A stretch of DNA of 41,618 nucleotides from a virus: positions 1 through 41,618 of IMG/VR virus record IMGVR_UViG_3300026116_000018. One strand, 5' to 3'. Under the pieces are notes generated by a model. That model saw only the letters and a list, made by a program, of their open reading frames with translations, did no database searches and was not told where the DNA came from. Position numbers and translations under genes: made by a program. Positions 20,839 through 29,150 of this stretch are shown in pieces; position 1 is the first letter of the stretch, and each line of letters begins with the position of its first letter.

Positions 20839-20985
20839 CCATGGTCGGCCAGTCGATCCTGCGTTCATCCCCCGTCTTCACGGGGGTATCCCACATTACC
20901 ATGGGTCCTTCCAGAGACACCCCGTCGAGGGTAATTCGGACCCCGTTCGCGGACTGTTTCGCGGGTCTCCTAAGGGGGTTGTGAC
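20839..20985. promoter_or_regulatory. Hairpin-rich early/late junction, candidate packaging (cos/pac) region
   Basis: Non-coding stretch directly upstream of the small terminase. It has a 7-bp perfect stem (CCCCCGT/ACGGGGG, 20869-20886, CTTC loop) without a T-run, and a second dyad around 20940-20972 (GACCC/GGGTC) with a repeated TTCGCGG inside. The location matches where lambda-type phages keep cos. It could also carry the late promoter. The sequence does not decide between these. Confidence 0.4.
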
Positions 20986-21000
20986 GTGGAGCGGGTGACC

Positions 21001-21516
21001 ATGACCCAGACGGAGTTCGGTGCCCTGGTCGGCATCAGCCAGCAGGCCGTGAGCGAGCTGGTGCAGAGCGGCGTGCTGCCGGCCGGTGCGCCGTGGCGCA
21101 CGTGGCTACTGGCGTACTGCGCCCGCCTGCGTGAGCAGGCCGCCGGGCGCATGGGTGGCGAAGATGGTGGCCTCGACCTGGTGCAGGAGCGCGCCGCGCT
21201 GGCCCGGGAGCAACGCATCGCGCAGCGGCTGAAGAACGACGTGGCCCGCGGCGAGTACGCCCCGGTGGGCCTGCTGACCGACGTGCTGGGCGCAGCTGGA
21301 TCGGCCGTCGTCGACCGGTTCGACCAGATCGACGGAGCGCTGCGCAAGGCGTGCCCGGACCTGCCGGAGGCCGCCCGAGACGCCGTGCATGCGGTGATCT
21401 CATCGGCCCGCAACGAATGGATCCGCGCCACAGCGAAGCTGGCGGATGACCGCTTGGAGCAGCTCGCCGATGAGGTTGGCGATGACGATTCTGGCGTCCT
21501 GGCCGTGGAAGTCTGA
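21001..21516 (+). CDS. terS: Terminase small subunit (Nu1-like)
   Basis: The product is 171 aa from ATG 21001 with GGAG 9 bases upstream. A GTG at 20986 with AAGGGGG upstream is an alternative start and gives 176 aa. N-terminal winged-HTH (TEFGALVGISQQAVSELVQSG) is followed by a helical linker with QERAALAREQRIAQRLKND and a C-terminal acidic helix, as in Nu1/DUF1441-type small terminases. The protein recognises the packaging site and recruits the large subunit. It lies three genes' overlap upstream of the GpA-like large terminase, with one small gene between them. Confidence 0.8.
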   Translation: MTQTEFGALVGISQQAVSELVQSGVLPAGAPWRTWLLAYCARLREQAAGRMGGEDGGLDLVQERAALAREQRIAQRLKNDVARGEYAPVGLLTDVLGAAGSAVVDRFDQIDGALRKACPDLPEAARDAVHAVISSARNEWIRATAKLADDRLEQLADEVGDDDSGVLAVEV

Positions 21517-21974
21517 TGTCAGCAGAGCAACCGTTCCTGTTCGGAGACACCTGGGTGCCTGTGCGGGACGGAGACGCCACTGCTGCGGCGCTGTTCGATC
21601 GCCACTATTCGCGCAATCCGGCCGCCCGTGGAGACCCACGAGTAGCCGGACCTGGGCGGAAGATGGTGCTGCTGACGCCGTGCGCACGAGCCCTGTTTGT
21701 GTGGCGTGAGTTCCAGAGCAAGGACCCGACCGCCGCACCCGGGGATGTCAACTGCGCCATCTTCCGGAACGAGGGGGCGGGTCGGTCCAGCGACCTTATC
21801 CGAGCAGCAATGGCGCTTGCATGGTCCCGCTGGCCAGGAGCGCGGCTCTACACCTACGTCAACCCGAGGCGCGTTCGCAGCACGAACCCTGGGTGCTGCT
21901 TTCAGCGCGCCGGGTGGCGCCGATGTGGGACTACCAAGACCAGGCGGCTGGCCATCTTGGAGGCGCGCCCATGA
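21516..21974 (+). CDS. Conserved phage protein, GNAT-like, unknown function
   Basis: The product is 152 aa. Recognisable segments are WVPVRDGDATAAALFDRHYS, PGRKMVLLTPCARALFVWRE, VNCAIFRNEG, SSDLIRAAM and LYTYVNPRRVRS, ending CFQRAGWRRCG. This protein is recurrent in phages and mobile elements; the pattern near NPGCCFQRAGW suggests a GNAT-like fold. Substrate is unknown. It is inserted between small and large terminase genes with one-base and ATGA overlaps, so it is co-translated with packaging functions. Confidence 0.75.
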   Translation: MSAEQPFLFGDTWVPVRDGDATAAALFDRHYSRNPAARGDPRVAGPGRKMVLLTPCARALFVWREFQSKDPTAAPGDVNCAIFRNEGAGRSSDLIRAAMALAWSRWPGARLYTYVNPRRVRSTNPGCCFQRAGWRRCGTTKTRRLAILEARP

Positions 21975-24031
21975 CAACCGCCATCGGAGCCATCCACCCA
22001 ATCACCCGCCGATCGATCTCGGCCGCAGTGCGGCTGGGCATGGAGAGCCTGCGCGCCCAGCCGCCCATGCGCCTGAGCGAGTGGGCCCGGGAGCACTTCA
22101 TCCTGGCCGGCGAGAGTTCGCACCAGAAGGGCGGCTGGGAGGCGTGGCCGTTCCAGGTGGGCATGCTCGACGCCATGAGCAATGACGACATCGAGGAGCT
22201 CGATGTCCAGAAGTCCAAGCGCGTCGGCTACACCAAGGGCGTGGCCGCGTTCGTCTGCTACACCATCGCGCACCGCCGCCGCAAGCAGGCCCTCTGGCAG
22301 CCCACCGACGACGATCGGGACTCGTTCGTGAAGAGCGAGATCGAGCCGCTGCTCGATGGCGTGGCCGCCGTGCGCCAGGCGCGCCGCAAGGCCGCCACCG
22401 ATGACACCATGAAGATGAAGGTGTTCCGCGACTCGGTGGCGCACTTCCTGGGCGGCAAGGCGGCCCGGGCCTACCGCCGCATCACCGTGGCGGTGGCCAT
22501 CCTCGACGAGTGGTCCGGCTTCGACCAGGTGATCGAGAAGTCCAGCGACCCTGGCACGCTGGCCAAGGGCCGGCTCGAAGGCGCCCCCTACCCGAAGTTC
22601 ATCGGCGGCAGCACGCCACGCATCCGGGGTCTCTGCCACGTGGAGCGGGCCCGCCTGCTGGCCGATGCCGACCTGCGCTACCACATCCGCTGCACGCACT
22701 GCCGCGAGCTGCACCCGCTCACCTGGGGCGGCAAGGGGCTGCGCCACGGCATGAAGTGGGACAAGGGCCAGCCCGACACCGTGCGCCATGTCTGCCCGCA
22801 CTGCGGCCTCGAGATCCGCCAGGGCGACTACCTGCAGGCCTGGGACGACGGCGCCCGGTGGGTCTGCATCAAGACCGGCATCTGGTACGACCATCACGCC
22901 GCTACCTGGCACAACGCCGCCGGCGAGCCCATCCGGCCGCCGCGGCACGTTGCCCTCCACGTGTGGGCCGCCTACAGCCCACAACGCACCTGGCCCGACA
23001 TCGTGCGCGAGTTCGAGGCCGCGACCCAGAGCGCCGAGCGGGGCGACGCCGGCCCGCTGAACGGCTTCGTGAACGAGACCTTGGGCGAGACCTGGGAGGT
23101 CAAGGGCGAACGCGCCGAGGAGCACGAGCTGCAGGCCCGGGCCGAGCCGTTCCCGCTTGGCGTGGTGCCGATCGGCGCGCTCGCCCTCACCGCCGGCATC
23201 GATGTGCAGGGCAGCCGGTGGGAGATCGCCGTCTGGGCCTGGGGTCGTGGCATGGAGTCGTGGCCCGTCGATCACCACATCATCGATGGCAACCCCACGG
23301 ACGAGCGCGACTGGCAGATGGTGGACGACTACCTGACCCGGCGCTACCGGCAGGCCTGGCACGGCGGCACGCTGGCCATCAGCGCCATGAGCATCGACTC
23401 CGGCCACCACACCCAGGCCGTCTACCACTGGGCGCGTCTGCAGGCCGGGCGCCGCCTCGTCTACGTCGTCAAGGGCTCGTCAGAGGACCACCGCCCCATC
23501 AAGGGCACGGCCACGCCGCAGGAAGTGACCTGGAAGGGCCAGCGCTGGGCGGCCGGCATCAAGCTCTGGAACATCGGTGTGGACACCGCCAAGGACCTGC
23601 TGCACGGCCAGCTGCAGATCGCCGCGCCAGGCCCGGGCTACGTGCACTTCTCCAGCCAGCTCCCACGCGAGTGGTACGAGCAGCTCACCGCCGAGCAGCG
23701 CATCCCCGTCAACAGCCCCACCGGCGTGAGCTACCGATGGGTGAAGCGCCGGCCGCGCAATGAGGTGCTGGACACCCGCGTGTACGCCACCCACTCGGCC
23801 TACATGCTGGGCCTGGACCGCATGACGCCGGCCCAGTGGGACCGCCTGGAGCAGGCCACCCAGCCGCCCCGTGACCTGTTCTCCGTCGACCCTGCAGAGG
23901 GCGTGCCAGCCGAGGTGCGGCTGCCGGCGCCGCAGCCCGAGGAGCCGCCTGCGCCGGCTCCAGCCCACCGCCACGCCGTCCAGCAGGCTGCCGCCGCGGC
24001 CCGCCGGGTCCAACCACGCCGCCTCGCATGA
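21971..24031 (+). CDS. terL: Terminase large subunit (lambda GpA family)
   Basis: The product is 686 aa from ATG 21971 (ATGA overlap). The N-terminal ATPase region has MRLSEWAREHFILAGESS and VQKSKRVGYTKGVAA (Walker A-like in GpA proteins), and the Walker B region AVAILDEWSGFD. A zinc-binding insertion carries two Cys pairs (CTHC, CPHC). The C-terminal nuclease domain starts near LTAGIDVQGSRWEIAVWAWG, with further Asp/His residues downstream. It powers DNA translocation and makes the terminal cuts. GpA-type enzymes typically cut at cos sites. Confidence 0.93.
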   Translation: MTTAIGAIHPITRRSISAAVRLGMESLRAQPPMRLSEWAREHFILAGESSHQKGGWEAWPFQVGMLDAMSNDDIEELDVQKSKRVGYTKGVAAFVCYTIAHRRRKQALWQPTDDDRDSFVKSEIEPLLDGVAAVRQARRKAATDDTMKMKVFRDSVAHFLGGKAARAYRRITVAVAILDEWSGFDQVIEKSSDPGTLAKGRLEGAPYPKFIGGSTPRIRGLCHVERARLLADADLRYHIRCTHCRELHPLTWGGKGLRHGMKWDKGQPDTVRHVCPHCGLEIRQGDYLQAWDDGARWVCIKTGIWYDHHAATWHNAAGEPIRPPRHVALHVWAAYSPQRTWPDIVREFEAATQSAERGDAGPLNGFVNETLGETWEVKGERAEEHELQARAEPFPLGVVPIGALALTAGIDVQGSRWEIAVWAWGRGMESWPVDHHIIDGNPTDERDWQMVDDYLTRRYRQAWHGGTLAISAMSIDSGHHTQAVYHWARLQAGRRLVYVVKGSSEDHRPIKGTATPQEVTWKGQRWAAGIKLWNIGVDTAKDLLHGQLQIAAPGPGYVHFSSQLPREWYEQLTAEQRIPVNSPTGVSYRWVKRRPRNEVLDTRVYATHSAYMLGLDRMTPAQWDRLEQATQPPRDLFSVDPAEGVPAEVRLPAPQPEEPPAPAPAHRHAVQQAAAAARRVQPRRLA

Positions 24032-24345
24032 CCTCCACCATGAGCAAACCCCAGAAGCCGGCCAAGGCCGACCCCGACCTGGTCGACCGCATCATTTCCC
24101 TGCTGTGCGATCTACAGCCGGCCTGGCGAGAGAACCCCAAGGTGTTGCGCCAGGCCGAGGCGGCTGTGCGGGCAGAGCTTGGGGGGCACCGGCACTACGT
24201 GCGGATGGATCCGCATGCTGCCCTGGCGCGCGAAGTTCTGATGCGCTTCAACGGCACCAACGTCAGCGAAGTGGCTCGCCAACTTGGTGTTGGCCGAGCC
24301 ACCGTCTACCGCGTCATCAGGCAGGCCGGCTGCCCGAGGCGCTGA
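24028..24345 (+). CDS. Mor/HTH-family DNA-binding protein
   Basis: The product is 105 aa, ATGA-coupled to terL. The C-terminal HTH reads ALAREVLMRFNGTNVSEVAR then QLGVGRATVYRVIRQAG, like the Mor/C activator family of Mu and other resolvase-type HTHs. The N-terminus is helical. A DNA-binding regulator inside the morphogenesis operon could control late genes. The 28-bp palindromic element starting 7 bases after its stop, repeated before the capsid gene, is a candidate binding site. Confidence 0.7.
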   Translation: MTSTMSKPQKPAKADPDLVDRIISLLCDLQPAWRENPKVLRQAEAAVRAELGGHRHYVRMDPHAALAREVLMRFNGTNVSEVARQLGVGRATVYRVIRQAGCPRR

Positions 24346-24351
24346 AATTTT

Positions 24352-24379
24352 TCTCAGTTTTTGCCCTATCCGTGAGACA
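24352..24379. repeat. 28-bp intergenic palindromic element, copy 1
   Basis: TCTCAG, then TTTTTGCC, then TGAGACA. Copy 1 matches copy 2 (26489-26516) at all but about four positions. It lies between the HTH gene and the head-tail joining gene. Arms TCTCA/TGAGA could form a hairpin or bind a dimeric regulator. Confidence 0.65.
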
Positions 24380-24402
24380 CCACCAGCAATAGGCTCCCCA
24401 GC

Positions 24403-24621
24403 ATGGCACTCACCCAATCCGATCTCGACCGGCTCAACGCCGCAATCACGTCCTGCGAACTCGAGGTGGAGTTCGGCGATGGCCGCCGCGTCCGGTACCG
24501 CAGCATGTCCGAGTTGCAGGCAGCTTATGACCATGCCGTGCGCGTCATCGCGCAGCAGTCGGCTCCGTCCACAGGGCGGCGCACCGGCTACTTCACCTTC
24601 ACCACCTCGCGGGAGAGCTGA
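24403..24621 (+). CDS. gpW-like head-tail joining protein
   Basis: The product is 72 aa. Helix LDRLNAAITSCELEVEFGD is followed by GRRVRYRSMSELQAAYDHA and a short C-terminus. Length, position just upstream of the portal, and the E-F-G-D-G-R-x-V-x-Y-R-S pattern match lambda gpW-type proteins, which complete the head-tail connector. Its stop abuts the portal start. Confidence 0.8.
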   Translation: MALTQSDLDRLNAAITSCELEVEFGDGRRVRYRSMSELQAAYDHAVRVIAQQSAPSTGRRTGYFTFTTSRES

Positions 24622-26160
24622 ATGGCCGCCATGCGCACCACGGATGCGGTTGCCACCAGCACCACCGGCCCCACGCGGCTGGACCGCCTGGTTGCCTGGA
24701 TCAGCCCGGGGCTGGGCCTGCGGCGGCACCTGCAGCGGCAGATGCTCACCCGGGCCTACGCCGCGGCGCTGCCCGGCGACACCTGGCGCCCCAAGCGCGC
24801 CGGCGCCAGCGCGAACACCGAGCACATGGCCAGCGCGGCCATCCTGCGCGCCAAGAGCCGCAGCCTCATCGAGAACGTCGATTTCATCGCCGCCGGCATG
24901 AACGCCCGTGTGTCGTACACGGTGGGCACCGGCATCGTGCCTACCTGGCGTGGCCGCCATGGCGACCTGCTGGCCACCCTGTGGGCGCAGTGGGTGCAGG
25001 TGGCGGATGCCGATGGCTCCCGCACCTACTACGGCATCCAGGCTGAGGCCGTACGGGCCATGGATGCCGACGGCGAGGTTCTCATCCGCATCCGCGGCCG
25101 GCGCCGCGAAGACGGCCTGCCAGTGCCAATGCAGCTGCAGCTCCTGGAGATCGAGTACCTGGACACCACCCGCAGCCAGGCCAGCGGCGCGAACACCATC
25201 GTCAATGGCATCGAGTACGACTACCTGGGCCGCGTGGTGGCCTACTGGCTATGGTCGCAGCACCCGGGCGACGTCATCAGCACCGCACGGGCCCGTGGCC
25301 TGCAGAGCAACCGCGTGCCGGCGCAGGAGATCATCCACTTGCGGCACACCGGCCGTCCCGGCCAGGGCCGCGGGTTCCCGCGGCTCAGCCCGGCCATCAC
25401 GCGCACGCGCGACCTGCAGCTCCTGGAAGAGGCGGAGCTTGCCCGCAAGAACCTGGAGGCCCGCCTCTCCGTGCTGGTGAGCGGTGACCTCTCGCAGCTG
25501 GCCAGCCCGCCCGCCCAAGCGCAGTTCGGGTCGGCGAGCAACACCCGGGACGCCCAGAGCCTGGGGGAGCTCGCCTCCGGCGGCATCACCGAACTGCCGC
25601 CCGGCATGGCCGCACCCACGGTCATCGAGCCCAAGGCCGCCCCCGGCTTTGTGGACTACTGCGGGTACAACATCCGCCTCATCTGCGCCGGCGCTGGCTT
25701 CACCTACGAGCAGGCCACGGGCGACTGGTCGGGGGCGAGTTGGAGCAGCGGGCGCATGCGCATGCTCGATTTCCGGCGCGAGATCGAGCAGCTGCAGTGG
25801 CTGACCGTCGTGCCGACCCTCTGCGAGCGCGTGTGCAGCGAGTTCGCGGCCTACGCAGCCCTGGGAGGCTCCATCGTCGGCAGGCCGGCTTACACCGTGG
25901 AGCACAGTACCCCGAAATGGGACTACGCCAACCCGCAGCAGGAGGTGGATGCCGACCTGTCCGAGGTAGCCGGCGGGCTGTCCAGCCTGTCCGAGAAGAT
26001 CCGACGCCGCGGCTATGACCCCGTCAAGGTCTACGACGAACTGGAGCAGGACATCAAGCAGCTGCAGGCCCGCGGCATCTGGGACGCGCTGGTGATGTTG
26101 CTCAAGGGCAAGGCGCCCAGTGGCGCCAGCCAGCTTGAGCTGGCGGCGAAGTCGAAGTGA
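24622..26160 (+). CDS. Portal protein (lambda gpB family)
   Basis: The product is 512 aa, standard length. Features of the lambda portal family: MLTRAYAAALPGDTWRPKRA near residue 40, MASAAILRAKSRSLIENVDF, then GMNARVSYTVGTGIVPTWRG, and a later FTYEQATGDWSGASWSSGRM motif. It forms the dodecameric ring through which DNA enters the capsid. The C-terminus is helical (EVDADLSEVAGGLSSLSEKI). Confidence 0.93.
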   Translation: MAAMRTTDAVATSTTGPTRLDRLVAWISPGLGLRRHLQRQMLTRAYAAALPGDTWRPKRAGASANTEHMASAAILRAKSRSLIENVDFIAAGMNARVSYTVGTGIVPTWRGRHGDLLATLWAQWVQVADADGSRTYYGIQAEAVRAMDADGEVLIRIRGRRREDGLPVPMQLQLLEIEYLDTTRSQASGANTIVNGIEYDYLGRVVAYWLWSQHPGDVISTARARGLQSNRVPAQEIIHLRHTGRPGQGRGFPRLSPAITRTRDLQLLEEAELARKNLEARLSVLVSGDLSQLASPPAQAQFGSASNTRDAQSLGELASGGITELPPGMAAPTVIEPKAAPGFVDYCGYNIRLICAGAGFTYEQATGDWSGASWSSGRMRMLDFRREIEQLQWLTVVPTLCERVCSEFAAYAALGGSIVGRPAYTVEHSTPKWDYANPQQEVDADLSEVAGGLSSLSEKIRRRGYDPVKVYDELEQDIKQLQARGIWDALVMLLKGKAPSGASQLELAAKSK

Positions 26161-26209
26161 TGGTCTGGGGTGGGCTCGGCGCGTCCACTCGCCCCGCCAT
26201 CCTGTGCAA

Positions 26210-26437
26210 TCAAGGCCGCTGAGGCGCTCCTGCGGCTTGATCTGGTTGCTGTGCTGCCAGATCCAGTGCCACCCGGATGCCGGCGGCAACGTTGCCGTCG
26301 CCCAGTGCCGCCGCGGTGGCGTGCTGCTCGGCGGTGAGCAGCACCGAGGTTTCTGCCGCTGCTCCAACCGGTTTGCGGCCAGCGCCTGGGCGGGCGCCGC
26401 CGCGCTTGGTGGCTGGCTTGGGCCGGCTGGTGCTCAT
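26210..26437 (-). CDS. Small reverse-oriented basic protein (accessory gene in the head operon)
   Basis: The product is 75 aa on the opposite strand between portal and capsid. It opens with a basic disordered stretch containing RGGARPGAGRKPVG, a motif recurrent in small phage and plasmid DNA-associated proteins, followed by LLTAEQHATAAALGDGNVAA with a helix, resembling a ribbon-helix-helix-like C-terminus. The recurrence of that motif and its balanced composition support a real gene. It may be a moron with its own promoter in the 26438-26539 gap, which also holds the palindromic element. Function is not assigned. Confidence 0.6.
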   Translation of the reverse strand: MSTSRPKPATKRGGARPGAGRKPVGAAAETSVLLTAEQHATAAALGDGNVAAGIRVALDLAAQQPDQAAGAPQRP

Positions 26438-26484
26438 GCCGTCGGGTGTCGGTTGGTTGCTCCGGCGCAGCGATACCTCTGAAA

Positions 26485-26518
26485 GTTGTCTCAGTTTTTG
26501 CCTTATATCTGAGACAAC
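26485..26518. repeat. Palindromic element, copy 2 (10-bp perfect inverted repeat)
   Basis: GTTGTCTCAG and CTGAGACAAC enclose a 14-base spacer starting TTTTTGCC. The inner 28 bp nearly duplicate 24352-24379. It sits 21 bp upstream of the capsid fusion gene and upstream of the divergent small gene. Confidence 0.7.
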
Positions 26519-26539
26519 GGTTCGGCAGCATGCACTCCC

Positions 26540-28681
26540 ATGCCAGCCGCCACAGCCGAGATCCAGCCGCCCAGCACCAGCCCGCAGGGCTCACGTGCCG
26601 CCCCCGGCGGCGACATGCTCGACCTGCCGCTCCAGGTCCGCCAAGCCACCGTAGAGCCCGCCACGTACAACGCTGACGACGGCACGGTGGAGGTGGTCTG
26701 GACCACCGGCGCGCGCCGCCGGGCCTACGACTGGTACGCCGGCACCTACTACGACGAGGAGCTGGACGTCAGCCCCGAGGCGGTGGACATGACCCGCTTC
26801 GAGGCCGGCACGGTGCAGGCGCTCGACAACCACCGCATCTACGGCGGCGTGCAGGCCATCCTGGGCGTGGCCACCCGCGGCTGGGTGACCGGAGGCGAGG
26901 GTCGCGCAACGCTCAAGCTCAGCCGGCGCCAGGAGATGGCTGGCATCGTGGCCGACATCCGCGCCGGGATCATCCGCGCCATCAGCTTCGGCTACTCCGT
27001 CGAGCAGTACCAGGTCACCGAGGCCCGTGCCCGCACCGATGGCGGCACCGTGCCGCTCTACCGCGCCACACGGTGGACGCCGCAGGAGATCTCGTTCGTC
27101 TCCGTGCCGGCCGATCCCAATGCGGCCACTCGCGGCCTTGCCGCCGATCCCGCTGCCGGCCAGGTGGCCGGTGAGGGCGGCCCCGGCGTGCGCCGGTTGG
27201 CCTCCCATCCATGCCAGTTCGTCCGCTCGGCTGCCGCCGGCGCACCTGGCGCCGTATCTGCAACCAACTCCACACAGGAGCGACACACCATGCCGGACGA
27301 AACGGTCCAAACCGCCCCGGGCGCTGCCACCGCAACGTCCACGCCCACAACCGCAGTCACGCCGCCCGCCGACCCCACCCGGGCGGCAGCCGATGCCGCG
27401 AACGCCCGCGCCGCCGACATCACCGAGCTGTGCACCCGCCACGCCGTGACGCACCTCGCGGCCGGCCTCATCCGCTCTGGCGTTGACCTGGCGGCCGCCC
27501 AGGCCCAGGTGCTGAACGAACTGGCCATGCGCTCGGCCGCCTCCGGCGGCCACATCACCACCCGCGTCGAGACCGTGCAGGACGAAGTGCAGACCCGCAT
27601 GGCCGGCATCGAGAACGCGCTGATGGCGCGCGTCGATTCCCGCAGCCGCCTGGACGACAACGGCCGCCAGTACCGCGGCATGTCGCTGCTGGAGATCGGC
27701 CGCGAGATCCTGGAGCGCGGCGGTGTCACCACCCGCGGCATGGACCGCATGACGCTGGCCAGCCGCATGCTGAATTTTCGCAGCGGCGGCATGATGACCT
27801 CGGGCGACTTCGCGAACATCCTGGCCAACGTCGCCAGCAAGCGCCTGCGCCTGGGCTACGACGAGAACCCCGGCACCTACACCCGGTGGGCCCGGCGCGC
27901 GCCCAATGCGCCAGATTTCAAGTCGATCAGTGTGGTGCAGCTGTCGGCCATGCCCGACCTGCTGCAGGTGAACGAGCACGGTGAGTTCAAGTACGGCAGC
28001 CTGACGGACGGTGCCGAGACCTACAGCCTCATCACCTACGGCCGCATCGTCTCGCTCTCGCGGCAGGCCGTGGTGAACGATGACTTGCGGGCCTTCGATC
28101 GCCTGGTGTCCGGCTTCGGCGCGTCCGCCATGCGCCTGGAGAACCGGCTGGTGTACTCCATCCTCACCGCCAACGCCGCGCTGGCCGACAGCGTGGCGCT
28201 GTTCCACGCCACGCACGCCAACCTGGGCACCGGTGCCGGCTCGGCGCTGCAGCTCAGCTCGCTCACCACCGGCCGCACGGCCATGCGGGTGCAGAAGGGC
28301 TTGCAGAGCGAAGAACTGAACATCGCCCCGTCGGCCCTCATCGTGCCGGCGGCGCTGGAGCAGACGGCCTACCAGCTCACCAGTGCGAACTACGTGCCGG
28401 CCACCACCTCGGCCGTCAATGAGTTCCGGGCCGGCGGCCGCACGGCGCTGGAGCCCATCGTGGAGCCCGTGCTGGACGCCAACAGCGCCACGGCCTGGTA
28501 CCTGGCGGCCAGCAACAGCCAGGTGGACACCGTCGAGTACTGCTACCTCGATGGCGCCGAGGGCCCGGTGATCGAAACCGAGATGGGCTTCGACGTCGAC
28601 GGCATCAGCTTCAAGTGCCGCGAGGACTTCGCGGCCAAGGCCATCGACTTCCGCGGCCTCTACAAATCGGCCGGCGCCTGA
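26540..28681 (+). CDS. Prohead protease-major capsid protein fusion
   Basis: The product is 713 aa. Residues about 15-200 form an HK97-type (S78) prohead protease: the strand after YDWYAGTYYDEELDVSPEA, catalytic-type His in LDNHR, and Ser in RAISFGYSVEQYQ. A Thr/Ala/Pro-rich linker (about 235-285) carries an internal in-frame Met with its own ribosome binding site. The C-terminal half (about 290-713) is the coat domain (MTSGDFANILANVASKRLRL, later FHATHANLG and EPIVEPVLDANS). Fused protease-capsid genes are known in several phage groups. The protease would cleave the linker during maturation. It lies upstream of a DUF2190 decoration gene. Confidence 0.9.
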   Translation: MPAATAEIQPPSTSPQGSRAAPGGDMLDLPLQVRQATVEPATYNADDGTVEVVWTTGARRRAYDWYAGTYYDEELDVSPEAVDMTRFEAGTVQALDNHRIYGGVQAILGVATRGWVTGGEGRATLKLSRRQEMAGIVADIRAGIIRAISFGYSVEQYQVTEARARTDGGTVPLYRATRWTPQEISFVSVPADPNAATRGLAADPAAGQVAGEGGPGVRRLASHPCQFVRSAAAGAPGAVSATNSTQERHTMPDETVQTAPGAATATSTPTTAVTPPADPTRAAADAANARAADITELCTRHAVTHLAAGLIRSGVDLAAAQAQVLNELAMRSAASGGHITTRVETVQDEVQTRMAGIENALMARVDSRSRLDDNGRQYRGMSLLEIGREILERGGVTTRGMDRMTLASRMLNFRSGGMMTSGDFANILANVASKRLRLGYDENPGTYTRWARRAPNAPDFKSISVVQLSAMPDLLQVNEHGEFKYGSLTDGAETYSLITYGRIVSLSRQAVVNDDLRAFDRLVSGFGASAMRLENRLVYSILTANAALADSVALFHATHANLGTGAGSALQLSSLTTGRTAMRVQKGLQSEELNIAPSALIVPAALEQTAYQLTSANYVPATTSAVNEFRAGGRTALEPIVEPVLDANSATAWYLAASNSQVDTVEYCYLDGAEGPVIETEMGFDVDGISFKCREDFAAKAIDFRGLYKSAGA
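27290..28681 (+). CDS. Internal in-frame start: scaffold/capsid protein without protease
   Basis: ATG 27290 is codon 251 of the fusion. It has AGGAG at 27276-27280, nine bases upstream, flanked by an A/C-rich unstructured stretch, which looks like a normal intergenic leader. Independent initiation here would give a 463-aa capsid subunit, letting capsid be made in excess over protease, as lambda does with its nested C/Nu3 genes. Expression from this site is inference. Confidence 0.5.
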   Translation: MPDETVQTAPGAATATSTPTTAVTPPADPTRAAADAANARAADITELCTRHAVTHLAAGLIRSGVDLAAAQAQVLNELAMRSAASGGHITTRVETVQDEVQTRMAGIENALMARVDSRSRLDDNGRQYRGMSLLEIGREILERGGVTTRGMDRMTLASRMLNFRSGGMMTSGDFANILANVASKRLRLGYDENPGTYTRWARRAPNAPDFKSISVVQLSAMPDLLQVNEHGEFKYGSLTDGAETYSLITYGRIVSLSRQAVVNDDLRAFDRLVSGFGASAMRLENRLVYSILTANAALADSVALFHATHANLGTGAGSALQLSSLTTGRTAMRVQKGLQSEELNIAPSALIVPAALEQTAYQLTSANYVPATTSAVNEFRAGGRTALEPIVEPVLDANSATAWYLAASNSQVDTVEYCYLDGAEGPVIETEMGFDVDGISFKCREDFAAKAIDFRGLYKSAGA

Positions 28682-28770
28682 TGAAAACCGGCCCGATGCA
28701 GGCGCAGCCGGCCGGTGGCCGGGGCGTCTGACGGGCCGGGTCCAAACGCACTCACCAAGGACCAAACACC

Positions 28771-29103
28771 ATGAAAAGCTTCGTGCAAGAAGGCGACGTG
28801 ATCACCGTCACGGCCCCCTACGCGGTGGCCAGCGGCGCCGGCTGCCTGGTCGTCGGCCTGTTCGGCGTGGCCACCTCCGCGGCGGCATCCGGCGCCTCGG
28901 TGGAGATCAAGACCCAGGGCGTGTTCGACCTCGCCACCCTGAGCACCGACACGCCCAGCCAGGGCACCAAGGCCTACTGGGACGACACCAACAAGAGGCT
29001 GACCACCACCTCCACCAACAACACGCTGGTGGGCGCCTTCGCGGCCGCCAAGGCCAGCGGCGTGGCCGTGGGCCGCGTCTACCTGGACGGCACGGTCCGC
29101 TGA
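28771..29103 (+). CDS. DUF2190 capsid decoration (cement) protein
   Basis: The product is 110 aa, beta-rich. MKSFVQEGDVITVTAPYAVA, GAGCLVVGLFGVA and the end segment GVAVGRVYLDGTVR match the DUF2190 family. Members sit directly after capsid genes and act as head decoration or cement proteins. It is 89 bp downstream of the capsid stop, after a CCGGCC/GGCCGG hairpin at 28708-28722. Confidence 0.85.
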   Translation: MKSFVQEGDVITVTAPYAVASGAGCLVVGLFGVATSAAASGASVEIKTQGVFDLATLSTDTPSQGTKAYWDDTNKRLTTTSTNNTLVGAFAAAKASGVAVGRVYLDGTVR

Positions 29104-29150
29104 TCGCCGCCGGCTGATCGACCACCGCAGCAGCGCCGCGAAACAGCACC

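Noticed and set aside
20869-20886. Rho-independent terminator after the gpZ-like gene
   Set aside because: Stable 7-bp stem but followed by TATCCCAC, not a T-tract. Kept only as part of the structured junction.
28708-28722. Terminator after the capsid gene
   Set aside because: The CCGGCC/GGCCGG stem has no T-run; at most a weak attenuator or mRNA processing hairpin.
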